From contig NZ_CP036537.1 in NCBI RefSeq assembly GCF_021184025.1, positions 2,542,001-2,606,000 on the forward strand: a stretch of 64,000 bases of DNA. Reading direction: 5' to 3'. The position numbers were made by a program, and so were the translations under genes. The notes under the pieces were generated by a model. That model made no database searches. It was given only the letters and a program-made list of their open reading frames with translations, and was not told where the DNA came from. Shown in pieces: positions 27,690-37,707 of the stretch; positions within the stretch are counted from its first letter, which is position 1, and each line of letters starts with the position of its first letter. The DNA comes from Rhodopseudomonas boonkerdii (GTDB lineage: Bacteria > Pseudomonadota > Alphaproteobacteria > Rhizobiales > Xanthobacteraceae).

Positions 27690-29630
27690 ATGGATTCGTC
27701 GCTCCGCATTGCACTTTTGGCCTCGACCGTTCTGGCTTCGGCCATTGCCGTCACACCGGCCTCCGCGCAGACCTTTACCCAGTTCATCGGTTTCGGTGAT
27801 AGTTCGATCGATAGCGGCTATTTCAAATATGTCGCGCGCGGCAACGGAGCCGAGCCACGCTTTGAGGCTGCTCGTCAGAACGGCGGCACGATCACGCCAT
27901 CCGCCGGGATGATGAATTCGCAATATCTGGCGGAGGCGTTCGGGTTGACGGCCACGACGTCCAGCGCCCCTGGGGGCGGCACCAACTACGCAGTCGCCGG
28001 CGCCCGCATCGATTTGCCGAACCTCGGCGGCGGCACCAGCCCCAGCATCGTGCAGCAGATCAATACATATCTGGCGGCCAATGGCGGACAGGCCAATCCC
28101 AACGCCTTGTATCTCATCAGCGGCGGTGCCAACGATCTCACGGCCTTTGCAACGCTGTCTCAGGCCGCGTATCTGGCTGCCATTACTCCCATCGCCACGG
28201 ATTATGTCAGGACCATCACCAGCCTGAGCCGTGCCGGTGCGCGTTACATCGTGGTGCCCAACTATGCATCGTCGAACGCGCGGCCGACGGCCCTGACGCA
28301 GGGAATCTGGAACGCACTGGCGAACAATGGCGTCAACTTCATTCCCGCTGACGTCAATGCCATGCGCCTTGCCGTCCTCAGCGATCCCGCACGCTTCGGA
28401 TTTACATCGGTGCGGCCGATGGTGCTCGGCAGCACCAACCAGACAGCCGGCTGTCATACGGCCAACAATCTGAATACTGCCAACGGCGCCGGTTTCGGGC
28501 TGTATTGTATTCCCAGCACCACGCCGGTGGGGGCGGGGGTCAGCGCCACGGCCTATCTGAACGCGCAGAATTCGCTGCAGACGAGCCTGTATTCCGACGA
28601 TCAGCATTTCTCGCCGGCCGGTCAGAAGATCCAGTCGGACTACATCTACAGTCTGATCGTCGCTCCGAGCCAGATCTCGTTCCTGACCGAGAGCACCATT
28701 CAAGCCCGTCGCGGCGTCACGCTCGGCATCCAGGAGCAGATCGATATCACCCAGCGCCGTGCGACGCCCGGCTTCAACGTGTGGTTCAATGGCGACGTGT
28801 CGTCGCTGAAGCTCAACAACAGCTCGCCCGGCTTCCCCGGCGATCCCTCGACGCCGATCTCGGGCACGCTGGGCGGCAGCTACACGTTCAGCAGCAACGC
28901 ATTGATCGGCGCCGCCGTGACGCTCGGACAGTTCGACCCGACCTTCACGTCGGGGGGCGGCTTCCGTCAGCAGGAAGTGGCGGCGACCGTGTTCGGTGCC
29001 GTACGGGCCGACAGCCTGTGGGCCAATGCGATCATGAGCTTCGGCTGGCAGAAATATGACGTCAACCGCGTGGTCCCGCTCGGCATCACCTTCGATAGCA
29101 ACAGCGGCAATACCCACGGCAGAAACTTCTCCTTTGCCGCGCTGACCGGTTACGATTTCCGCCAGGGGGCGATCACCCACGGCCCGGTCGCCGGCGTCGA
29201 AGTGCAGTCGGTCGGTATCGATGCCTTCACCGAAACCGGCAGCTTCACCAGTCTCGCATTCTCGAATATCGGCCGCACCTCGACGGTGTCGGCGCTCGGC
29301 TATCGCGCGGCCGTCGATTACGGCAACTGGCGACCGTTCGCGCAGGTCACGTGGAATCACGAATTCGACGACACGGCGAACCGGACCGTCACGGCCACGC
29401 TGACATCGATTACCGCGCCTAGCTATTCGATGCCCATCGTGCAGTTCGGCCGCGATTGGGCGAGTGCCGTGGTCGGCACGACGGTGACGATTGCGCGCGA
29501 CTGGACCGGTCTTGCCGCTTTCAATGCCCAGTTCGGTCAGAACGGCACGACGAACTATGGCGGCCGCTTCGGTATCAACTACGCATTCAACTCCGCCCCG
29601 ATGGAATTGCCGGTGAAGGCGAAGTTCTAG
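27690..29630 (+). CDS. GDSL/SGNH esterase autotransporter, copy 1
   Basis: This 646-residue surface or secreted protein (type Va secretion) has a signal peptide of about 26 residues ending ASA, then an SGNH-hydrolase passenger. Block I is GFGDSSIDSGY with Ser38, block III is GGANDL, and block V is DDQHFSP, supplying Asp and His. From about residue 320 an autotransporter beta-barrel follows, ending in an aromatic residue (...VKAKF). It probably hydrolyses lipid or ester substrates at the cell surface. Its last 980 bp are nearly identical to the next gene. Confidence 0.87.
   Translation: MDSSLRIALLASTVLASAIAVTPASAQTFTQFIGFGDSSIDSGYFKYVARGNGAEPRFEAARQNGGTITPSAGMMNSQYLAEAFGLTATTSSAPGGGTNYAVAGARIDLPNLGGGTSPSIVQQINTYLAANGGQANPNALYLISGGANDLTAFATLSQAAYLAAITPIATDYVRTITSLSRAGARYIVVPNYASSNARPTALTQGIWNALANNGVNFIPADVNAMRLAVLSDPARFGFTSVRPMVLGSTNQTAGCHTANNLNTANGAGFGLYCIPSTTPVGAGVSATAYLNAQNSLQTSLYSDDQHFSPAGQKIQSDYIYSLIVAPSQISFLTESTIQARRGVTLGIQEQIDITQRRATPGFNVWFNGDVSSLKLNNSSPGFPGDPSTPISGTLGGSYTFSSNALIGAAVTLGQFDPTFTSGGGFRQQEVAATVFGAVRADSLWANAIMSFGWQKYDVNRVVPLGITFDSNSGNTHGRNFSFAALTGYDFRQGAITHGPVAGVEVQSVGIDAFTETGSFTSLAFSNIGRTSTVSALGYRAAVDYGNWRPFAQVTWNHEFDDTANRTVTATLTSITAPSYSMPIVQFGRDWASAVVGTTVTIARDWTGLAAFNAQFGQNGTTNYGGRFGINYAFNSAPMELPVKAKF
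28653..29630 (+). repeat. Near-identical barrel-coding repeat, unit 1
   Basis: This 978-bp segment reappears at 30666-31643 without insertions or deletions and with roughly 20 base differences by my reading, mostly silent or near the 3' end. It encodes the autotransporter barrel of copy 1. Upstream of base 28653 the two genes diverge strongly. Confidence 0.9.
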
Positions 29631-29661
29631 CAACGATGTTGAGGGCGGCCGGACTTCGACA

Positions 29662-29684
29662 GAAGACGACGCCGCATCGTCTTC
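29662..29684 (+). other. Hairpin between the two autotransporter genes
   Basis: A perfect 8-bp stem GAAGACGA/TCGTCTTC with a 7-nt loop lies 32 bp after the first stop codon and 70 bp before the next start. It lacks a T-run, so it may stabilise the upstream mRNA or attenuate read-through rather than terminate strictly. Confidence 0.5.
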
Positions 29685-29753
29685 GCGAGCCAAAATACCG
29701 TCTAGAACTGCGGATCGATATTGCTCTGCCTGATTTGATTGGTGGGAAATTTC

Positions 29754-31643
29754 ATGAATTCGTCCTTTCGTATCGCGTTGCTCGCCTCAACAATATTCGC
29801 GACCTCGGCGTCGGCGCAAACGTTCAATCAGTTCATCGTTTTCGGACCCAGCCTGCTCGACAGCGGCTATTTCAAGCTGAACGGGGGCGACCTCCATTTC
29901 ACGGCGGCGCGCAACAACGGCGCATCCATGACGCCATCAGGCGGTATCATGAATACAGACATTCTGGCGGCACGCTTCGGCCTGGCAGATATCTCGCAAG
30001 GCGTCTCCGCCACCGGGACGAACTACGCAGTCTCAGGAGCAAGAATCGCTAGTCCCAATGCGTTTGGTTTCGCCGCGGCGACGCCGAGCATCACGCAGCA
30101 GATGACCAATTATCTGGCCTCGACCGGCGGGGTCGCGAATTCCAATGCGCTGTATGTGATCAGCGCTGGCAGCAACGATGTCGGCCAGCCCGGCGTCAAC
30201 CTGGTTCAGCAGGCCGGCATCTTTTCGAATGCCGTCACGGCACTCAGAAACGCCGGGGCGCGTTACATCCTCGTTCCCAATCTCCAACGCAACGATGTGC
30301 TCAACACGACGATCTACCAGAACCTCGCTGCCGCCGGCGTCAACTTCATCCCTGCCGATCAGGTCGCAATGATTCAGGCTGTCATGGCCAATCCTGTGCG
30401 CTTCGGATTGACCTCCGCTGCGCGCGGCCCGGCGCCTGTCGGCGTGACATTCCCGACACCAGTGCCCTCGTCCTCGGCATGTCGTCCGCCGCAAGGCGGC
30501 TATTCCGGTTACGGTCTCTACTGCACGCCTTCGACATCACCCGTGGGCGGCGTGAACGGCGCCGCCTATCTCACATCCGCCGACGCGTTACAGACCAATC
30601 TGTTCTCCGACAACTTGCATCTGTCGCCTGCAGGCCAGAAGATCCAAGCGGACTACTACTACAGCCTGATCGTCGCTCCGAGCCAGATCTCGTTCCTGAC
30701 CGAGAGCACCATTCAAGCCCGTCGCGGCGTCACGCTCGGCATCCAGGAGCAGATCGATATCACCCAGCGTCGTGCGACGCCCGGCTTCAACGTGTGGTTC
30801 AACGGCGATGTGTCGTCGCTGAAGCTCAACAACAGCTCGCCCGGCTTCCCCGGCGATCCCTCGACGCCGATCTCGGGCACGCTGGGCGGCAGCTACACGT
30901 TCAGCAGCAACGCATTGATCGGCGCCGCCGTGACGCTCGGACAGTTCGACCCGACCTTCACGTCGGGGGGCGGCTTCCGTCAGCAGGAAGTGGCGGCGAC
31001 CGTGTTCGGTGCCGTACGGGCCGACAGCCTGTGGGCCAATGCGATCATGAGCTTCGGCTGGCAGAAATATGACGTCAACCGCGTCGTTCCGCTGGGCATC
31101 ACCTTCGATAGCAACAGCGGCAATACCCACGGCAGAAACTTCTCCTTTGCCGCGCTGACCGGTTACGATTTCCGCCAGGGGGCGATCACCCACGGCCCGG
31201 TCGCCGGCGTCGAAGTGCAGTCGGTCGGTATCGATGCCTTCACCGAAACCGGCAGCTTCACCAGTCTCGCATTCTCGAATATCGGCCGCACCTCGACGGT
31301 GTCGGCGCTCGGCTATCGCGCGGCCGTCGATTACGGCAACTGGCGACCGTTCGCGCAGGTCACGTGGAATCACGAATTCGACGACACGGCGAACCGGACC
31401 GTCACCGCCTCGCTGACATCGATCACTGCGCCCAGCTATTCGATGCCTATCGTGCAGTTCGGCCGCGATTGGGCGAGTGCCGTGGTCGGCACGACGGTGA
31501 CGATTGCGCGCGACTGGACCGGTCTTGCCGCTTTCAATGCCCAGTTCGGTCAGAACGGCACGACGAACTATGGCGGCCGCTTCGGTATCAACTACGCATT
31601 CAACTCGGCCCCGACGGGATTGCCGGTGAAGGCGAAGTACTGA
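29754..31643 (+). CDS. GDSL/SGNH esterase autotransporter, copy 2
   Basis: This is a 629-residue paralogue of the preceding gene. It has a signal peptide of about 21 residues (to ASA) and an SGNH passenger with GSND and DNLHLSP, but block I reads FGPSLLDSGYF, so the Asp of the GDS motif is Pro while the nucleophile Ser33 remains. The barrel is nearly identical to copy 1. The ATG at 29754 is chosen because GGTGGGA precedes it and the signal peptide then starts like that of copy 1; TTG 29739 and GTG 29742 are alternatives. The passengers share the fold but differ in sequence, which suggests distinct substrates on a shared secretion domain. Confidence 0.86.
   Translation: MNSSFRIALLASTIFATSASAQTFNQFIVFGPSLLDSGYFKLNGGDLHFTAARNNGASMTPSGGIMNTDILAARFGLADISQGVSATGTNYAVSGARIASPNAFGFAAATPSITQQMTNYLASTGGVANSNALYVISAGSNDVGQPGVNLVQQAGIFSNAVTALRNAGARYILVPNLQRNDVLNTTIYQNLAAAGVNFIPADQVAMIQAVMANPVRFGLTSAARGPAPVGVTFPTPVPSSSACRPPQGGYSGYGLYCTPSTSPVGGVNGAAYLTSADALQTNLFSDNLHLSPAGQKIQADYYYSLIVAPSQISFLTESTIQARRGVTLGIQEQIDITQRRATPGFNVWFNGDVSSLKLNNSSPGFPGDPSTPISGTLGGSYTFSSNALIGAAVTLGQFDPTFTSGGGFRQQEVAATVFGAVRADSLWANAIMSFGWQKYDVNRVVPLGITFDSNSGNTHGRNFSFAALTGYDFRQGAITHGPVAGVEVQSVGIDAFTETGSFTSLAFSNIGRTSTVSALGYRAAVDYGNWRPFAQVTWNHEFDDTANRTVTASLTSITAPSYSMPIVQFGRDWASAVVGTTVTIARDWTGLAAFNAQFGQNGTTNYGGRFGINYAFNSAPTGLPVKAKY
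30666..31643 (+). repeat. Near-identical barrel-coding repeat, unit 2
   Basis: This is the second copy of the 978-bp segment at 28653-29630, offset by 2013 bp. The observed differences cluster near the 3' end, around bases 31405-31465 and the last 30 bases. Confidence 0.9.
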
Positions 31644-31710
31644 TATCGCCGATTCAAAGAGAGAGAGACAGCGCCTTCGGTGACGCGGTCTCGGACGGTC
31701 GGAGCAAGCC

Positions 31711-33201
31711 TTACCCCAGCCGCTGGTCCCGCGTATCTTCCGTGGTCTCGCTGGCAGCTTTTGCGGCCGCGTGTTCGGCGCCTTTCTTCTCGCCTTTGCG
31801 GCTGGCGATCTCCACGGCCTTGCGGCCGGCGATTTCCGCACCGGCGTCGGCTGGCATTTGCCAGAAGAACCAGGCCGATGTCGCCGAGATCAGCGACACC
31901 ACAAGGAAGGCCGGGGCAAAATCGTCGGCCGACAATTCGGTCATGCCGCGCAAGATCATGGTGCTTTCGACGCTGAAGGCACCGATGGCGACACCCGCTG
32001 AGATCGACAGCTGCTGGGCTACAGCGGTCAGCGTGGTCGCGCGGCTGAGTTGTGCCGGTTCAACCTCGGCGAAGGCCACCGTGTTGATCGCGGTGAATTC
32101 GAGCGAGCGGAAGAAGCCGCCGACGATCAGGATCAACAGGATCAAGGTCAGCGGCGTCGAGATCGTGAACAGCGCGCAGACGGCAAGGAAGACCGAGCTC
32201 ACCACCGCATTGACGGTCATCACATTACGGAATCCGAAGGCACGGATGATGCGCGTCGCCAGCGTCTTCATGCCCATGGCGCCGACCGCAGAGCCGAAGG
32301 TGACGAGGCCGGACTGGAACGGTGACAGGCCGAAGCCGATCTGCATCATGAGCGGCAGCAGGAACGGCAGCGCGCCGATGCCAAGACGGAACAGGAAGCC
32401 ACCGATGATTGCGGCGCGCAGCGTGGCGTAGCGCATCAGCGAGAAATCCAGCACCGGCGATGCCGTTCGCTTGGCATGGATGAGATACAGCGTCATCGAG
32501 ATGGTGCCGACCACCAGCAGTGCGGTGACGATTTCCCATGGCAGCAGATTGAGCCCCGCGACAGAAAGGCCGAAGGCGATGCCGGCAAGGCCGACGCCGG
32601 CCAGCACGAGGCCGAGCAGATCGAAGCGCTCGGGATTGTCCGACTTGATCGGATCGATATAGCGCTGCGCGAGATAGATGCCGAGAAAGCCGATCGGGAT
32701 GTTGATCAGGAAGATCCAGTGCCACGAGGCATAGGTGGTGATGAAGCCGCCGAGCGGCGGTCCGATCACCGGGCCGATCAGCGCGGGGATGGACATCCAG
32801 GCCATGGCATTGACGAGGCCGGCCTTATCGATGGAGCGCACCAGCACGAGACGTCCCACCGGCGTCATCATCGCGCCACCGAGGCCCTGGATGATGCGGG
32901 CGATGACGAAATGCGTCACCGATGATGAGATGGCGCAACCGATCGAGCCGATCATGAAGACGCCGATGGCGACCGAAAAAACGGTGCGTGCACCGAAGCG
33001 GTCGGCGGTCCAGCCGGAGGCGGGGATGAAGACGGCGAGGGAGAGCAGATAGGAGGTGATCGCCAGTTTCAGCGTCAGCGGGCTGGTGCCGATATCGGCG
33101 GCGATCGCCGGCAGCGAAGTTGCGATCACCGTGGAGTCCATGTTCTCCATGAACAGGGCCGCGGCGACGATCAGCGGGATCAGGCGTTCCTTGGTCATCA
33201 T
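31711..33201 (-). CDS. MFS drug:H+ antiporter (DHA2/EmrB-QacA type)
   Basis: This 496-residue inner-membrane exporter has about 14 hydrophobic segments. It shows motif A GWTADRFGAR between helices 2 and 3, GLGGAMMTPVGRL, and motif-C-like SIPALIGPVIGPPLGGF. The start is placed at 33201 (MMTKERLIPL), just before the first helix; the frame stays open for a further 51 codons. The tail of about 40 residues is charged. No HlyD-like partner is adjacent, so it probably works without a periplasmic adaptor. The substrate is unknown. Confidence 0.85.
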   Translation of the reverse strand: MMTKERLIPLIVAAALFMENMDSTVIATSLPAIAADIGTSPLTLKLAITSYLLSLAVFIPASGWTADRFGARTVFSVAIGVFMIGSIGCAISSSVTHFVIARIIQGLGGAMMTPVGRLVLVRSIDKAGLVNAMAWMSIPALIGPVIGPPLGGFITTYASWHWIFLINIPIGFLGIYLAQRYIDPIKSDNPERFDLLGLVLAGVGLAGIAFGLSVAGLNLLPWEIVTALLVVGTISMTLYLIHAKRTASPVLDFSLMRYATLRAAIIGGFLFRLGIGALPFLLPLMMQIGFGLSPFQSGLVTFGSAVGAMGMKTLATRIIRAFGFRNVMTVNAVVSSVFLAVCALFTISTPLTLILLILIVGGFFRSLEFTAINTVAFAEVEPAQLSRATTLTAVAQQLSISAGVAIGAFSVESTMILRGMTELSADDFAPAFLVVSLISATSAWFFWQMPADAGAEIAGRKAVEIASRKGEKKGAEHAAAKAASETTEDTRDQRLG

Positions 33202-33330
33202 GCGGCAGTTAATTCCGATCCAGGTGGCTTGAATTCTTCTCGATTCTTTCAGCAACTCGCCGCCGGGCTTTAACATCATGTCGCAGGGGCGGCCATCATC
33301 CCGCAAGCCGGCCCGATGACGGTCCTGTGA

Positions 33331-35028
<1,698 letters not shown>

Positions 35029-35042
35029 CGCGAGATCGTAGA

Positions 35043-35068
35043 GCGGATGAGCCGAAGGCGTCATCCGC
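35043..35068 (+). repeat. Hairpin repeat after guaB
   Basis: An 8-bp perfect stem GCGGATGA/TCATCCGC with loop GCCGAAGGCG lies 15 bp after the guaB stop. The sequence resembles a dispersed GCGGATGA repeat of this bacterial group. It has no T-run, but may still act as a terminator or 3' stabiliser. Confidence 0.65.
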
Positions 35069-35293
35069 CGCGGAATTTCGATTTCGAAGCCGGTCGGTGG
35101 ATGATGGTGACGCCTACTCGCCTAAGGGGGTCCTAGGCATTCTCGCCTAAATTGGGCCGCATGGATGGGCCAAAAGCTCGCGTATTCGCCTCATACGCGT
35201 GCGGTCGCTAGGTTGCGCGCGTTGAGACCTGTTCCGGTGCCGCCTAACGCGGTACCGCTCGCCGCTCACTCGCCAAGCACATTGGAGAATTCC

Positions 35294-35920
35294 ATGGCCA
35301 TCGAATGGACCGAAGACCGCGTCGCGGCACTCGAAACCCCGCAGCTCAAGAACCTGCGCGAGAACGCCCTGAAGCGCGACGTCGCCGCTCTGGCCGATCT
35401 CTGCACGGCGGAACTCGCCAAACGCAACGCCGACAAGCCGCGCCGGATCGGCCAGCCGCGCAGCGAAGCCAAGCAGTTCGAGCACGATATGGCCGATCAG
35501 ATCGCGGCCGTCGGCAAGACCATGGCCGAGAAATACGATCTGTCGGAAGCCACCGCCAAGGCGAAGTCTGAAGGCGTGAAGGGATTCAAGGCCCACAAGC
35601 TGCTCGACTCTAAGGGCTCGGCCAAGCTCGGCGGCATGCAGCGCGATGGCTCGGTGGCCGTTGATCGCTATATCTCCTATCGCCGCGGTAAGGACATCGT
35701 TTCGCTCAGCGTCTTCCTGCTCAAGGACCAGCCGCTTGAGGCCCGCGAATTTCAGGTGATCGCGCCGCTGTCGATGCTTGACGGCGGCAAGCCCGTAGCG
35801 GAAATCCGCCCGACCGCGATGCCGACGCAGAAGCAGTCGGCCGACGGTGGCCTGTCGTTCAAGGATCTCGACAGCGCCGCTGCGGCATTCGATGCCGTGC
35901 TCGCGAAGATCGCCGCCTGA
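35294..35920 (+). CDS. Unknown soluble protein
   Basis: This 208-residue Lys- and Ala-rich protein has no signal peptide, membrane helix or recognised motif. The start ATG at 35294 follows TTGGAGAA at a good distance; the longer frame from 35165 lacks such a site. The middle contains VDRYISYRRGKDIVSLSVFLL, which looks like a beta-rich segment, between helical ends. It is transcribed in the same direction as guaB and the oxidoreductase gene, but with gaps above 150 bp. Confidence 0.65.
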   Translation: MAIEWTEDRVAALETPQLKNLRENALKRDVAALADLCTAELAKRNADKPRRIGQPRSEAKQFEHDMADQIAAVGKTMAEKYDLSEATAKAKSEGVKGFKAHKLLDSKGSAKLGGMQRDGSVAVDRYISYRRGKDIVSLSVFLLKDQPLEAREFQVIAPLSMLDGGKPVAEIRPTAMPTQKQSADGGLSFKDLDSAAAAFDAVLAKIAA

Positions 35921-36072
35921 TAGCAAGTGTGTTTCTGAAGCGTGATCGCGGGTTATCGGACAAGATCACGATCCCACATAAGACGGGTTTACGTATCGAG
36001 CGCGGCGCGCGATCATCGCGGGCCGCGTTTTTGCGTCCGGCTCTCCCCAACAAGAAGCAAGAGGAAACATTC

Positions 36073-37098
36073 ATGTCAGCATCGGCCAAGCGCGTCGTTC
36101 TCGCATCGCGCCCCCATGGTGAACCCGGCCCGTCCAACTTCCGCACGGAGGAGTTCGCCGTGCCGAAGCCCGGCGAGGGCGAGGTGCTGCTGCGCACGAT
36201 CTGGCTGTCGCTCGATCCCTATATGCGCGGACGCATGAATGACGGTCCGTCCTATGCCGCTCCGGTGCCGGTGGATGGCGTGATGGAAGGCGGTACCGTG
36301 TGCGAGGTGATCGCCTCGAACAATCCGGGCTTTGTCGCCGGCGATATCGTGCTGTCGCATTCGGGCTGGCAGACGCATTCTATTTCCGATGGTAAAGGTC
36401 TGCGCAAAATTGATCCGAAACTTGCGCCGATCTCCACCGCAGTCGGCATTCTCGGCATGCCCGGCATGACCGCTTACACGGGACTTCTTGCCATCGGCAA
36501 TCCGCAGCCGGGCGAGACGGTCGTAGTCGCCGCCGCATCGGGTGCGGTGGGCTCCGCAGTCGGCCAGATCGCCAAGATCAAGGGCGCCAAGGCCATCGGC
36601 ATTGCCGGCGGCGCCGACAAGTGCCGCTATGTGGTGGAAGAGCTCGGCTTCGATGCCTGCATCGATCACCGCGATCCCAACTTTGCAGCGAAGCTCAAGG
36701 AAGCCTGCCCCGACGGCATCGACGTCTATTTCGAGAATGTCGGTGGCGAGGTGTTCGAGGCGGTGTTTCCGTTGCTCAATTTCTTCGCCCGCATTCCGGT
36801 CTGCGGTCTGATCGCGCAGTACAACGACACGGCCTCGACGGCGCCGAAATGGGCGGCCGCGATGATGCGCAATGTGCTGACCAAGCGCCTCAACTTCCGC
36901 GGCTTTATCGTCCGCGATTTCGCGTCGATGCATGGCGATTTCCTGCGCGACATGTCGCAATGGGTGCGCGAGGGCAAGGTGAAGTACAAGGAGCATGTCA
37001 CCGAAGGTCTCGACAACGCGCCGACAGCCTTCATCGGTCTGCTCAAGGGCGCGAATTTCGGCAAGCAGCTGGTGCGGGTGGGGCCGGATAAGGCGTAA
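36073..37098 (+). CDS. NADP-dependent oxidoreductase (medium-chain, zinc-free; CurA/leukotriene-B4-dehydrogenase type)
   Basis: This 341-residue MDR-family enzyme reduces activated double bonds with NADPH. It shows the N-terminal SLDPYMRGRMND motif typical of this subfamily, GMPGMTAYTGLL, and the Rossmann loop AAASGAVGSAVGQIAK. There are no zinc-ligand cysteines. GAGGAAAC before the ATG at 36073 fixes the start, although the frame is open to 35929. The substrate may be an enone or 2-alkenal; it cannot be specified. Confidence 0.88.
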   Translation: MSASAKRVVLASRPHGEPGPSNFRTEEFAVPKPGEGEVLLRTIWLSLDPYMRGRMNDGPSYAAPVPVDGVMEGGTVCEVIASNNPGFVAGDIVLSHSGWQTHSISDGKGLRKIDPKLAPISTAVGILGMPGMTAYTGLLAIGNPQPGETVVVAAASGAVGSAVGQIAKIKGAKAIGIAGGADKCRYVVEELGFDACIDHRDPNFAAKLKEACPDGIDVYFENVGGEVFEAVFPLLNFFARIPVCGLIAQYNDTASTAPKWAAAMMRNVLTKRLNFRGFIVRDFASMHGDFLRDMSQWVREGKVKYKEHVTEGLDNAPTAFIGLLKGANFGKQLVRVGPDKA

Positions 37099-37104
37099 CG
37101 CGGC

Positions 37105-37229
37105 TGTCGTCCCGGCGAACCTCGGGACCCATCGCCTTCGAGCGGATGGTGGAGCTCAGGCAGAGCCGCTTCGATCACATCAAGACAGCTCTACAGCGTG
37201 CATGGATCCCGGCATTCGCCGGGATGACA
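37105..37229. repeat. Intergenic inverted repeat (TGTCGTCCCGGCGAA family)
   Basis: TGTCGTCCCGGCGAA (37105-37119) and TTCGCCGGGATGACA (37215-37229) are inverted with one mismatch that pairs as wobble. It starts 7 bp after the oxidoreductase stop codon and separates it from the MAPEG gene. Confidence 0.8.
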
Positions 37230-37315
37230 CGCGATTGGAACTCCAGCCCTCCCTGCGGGTTCCCATTCCCGGAAGCCGGCCGCATCGCAACGCCGGCGGG
37301 TTGAGGGGAATTTAC

Positions 37316-37666
37316 ATGTCGGTTCAAATGGTTCTGCTGCCGGTCTTCGTCCTTGTGGCGATCACGCTGGGCATGTTTTTCGTCACCGGTCTGCGCAGCG
37401 GCAGAGTTGGGCTCAGCGACGCCCGTGAGCTGCCCAATACCGCCCCGCACCTCGACCTCCTGTTCTACACCCTGATCGCCCTCGGCCTGCCGCTGCGCAA
37501 GATCGATCTGGTGCTGGTCTGCCTGTCCTGGGTGTTCGTCGTTGCCCGTTTTGTCGGGGCCGGTTTCTTTGCCACGAGCAGGGGATCACAGGCCTGGATC
37601 GCCAGCGCGCTTGTATTGCTGGCCATGTGGTTCTACTTCGCGCTGCGGATGCTGCTTCTGCTGTGA
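37316..37666 (+). CDS. MAPEG-family membrane protein
   Basis: This 116-residue protein has four hydrophobic segments and the length of the MAPEG family (membrane-associated proteins in eicosanoid and glutathione metabolism). The NTAPHLDLLFYTLIAL and DLVLVCLSWVFVVAR segments fit the second and third helices. The start is set at 37316 behind GAGGGGAA; the frame extends upstream as an artefact. Enzymatic activity is not predictable. Confidence 0.75.
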   Translation: MSVQMVLLPVFVLVAITLGMFFVTGLRSGRVGLSDARELPNTAPHLDLLFYTLIALGLPLRKIDLVLVCLSWVFVVARFVGAGFFATSRGSQAWIASALVLLAMWFYFALRMLLLL

Positions 37667-37707
37667 GGCGTGGAGCGGCGCCGTTCTCTCTGGACTGAAA
37701 GACTGAC

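Noticed and set aside
27675..31841. Long minus-strand frames (672 and 417 codons) across the autotransporter genes
   Set aside because: They lie opposite clear signal peptide, SGNH and barrel sequence, are rich in Arg, Gly and His, repeat in both copies only because the DNA repeats, and lack ribosome-binding sites and domains. They are antisense shadows caused by codon bias.
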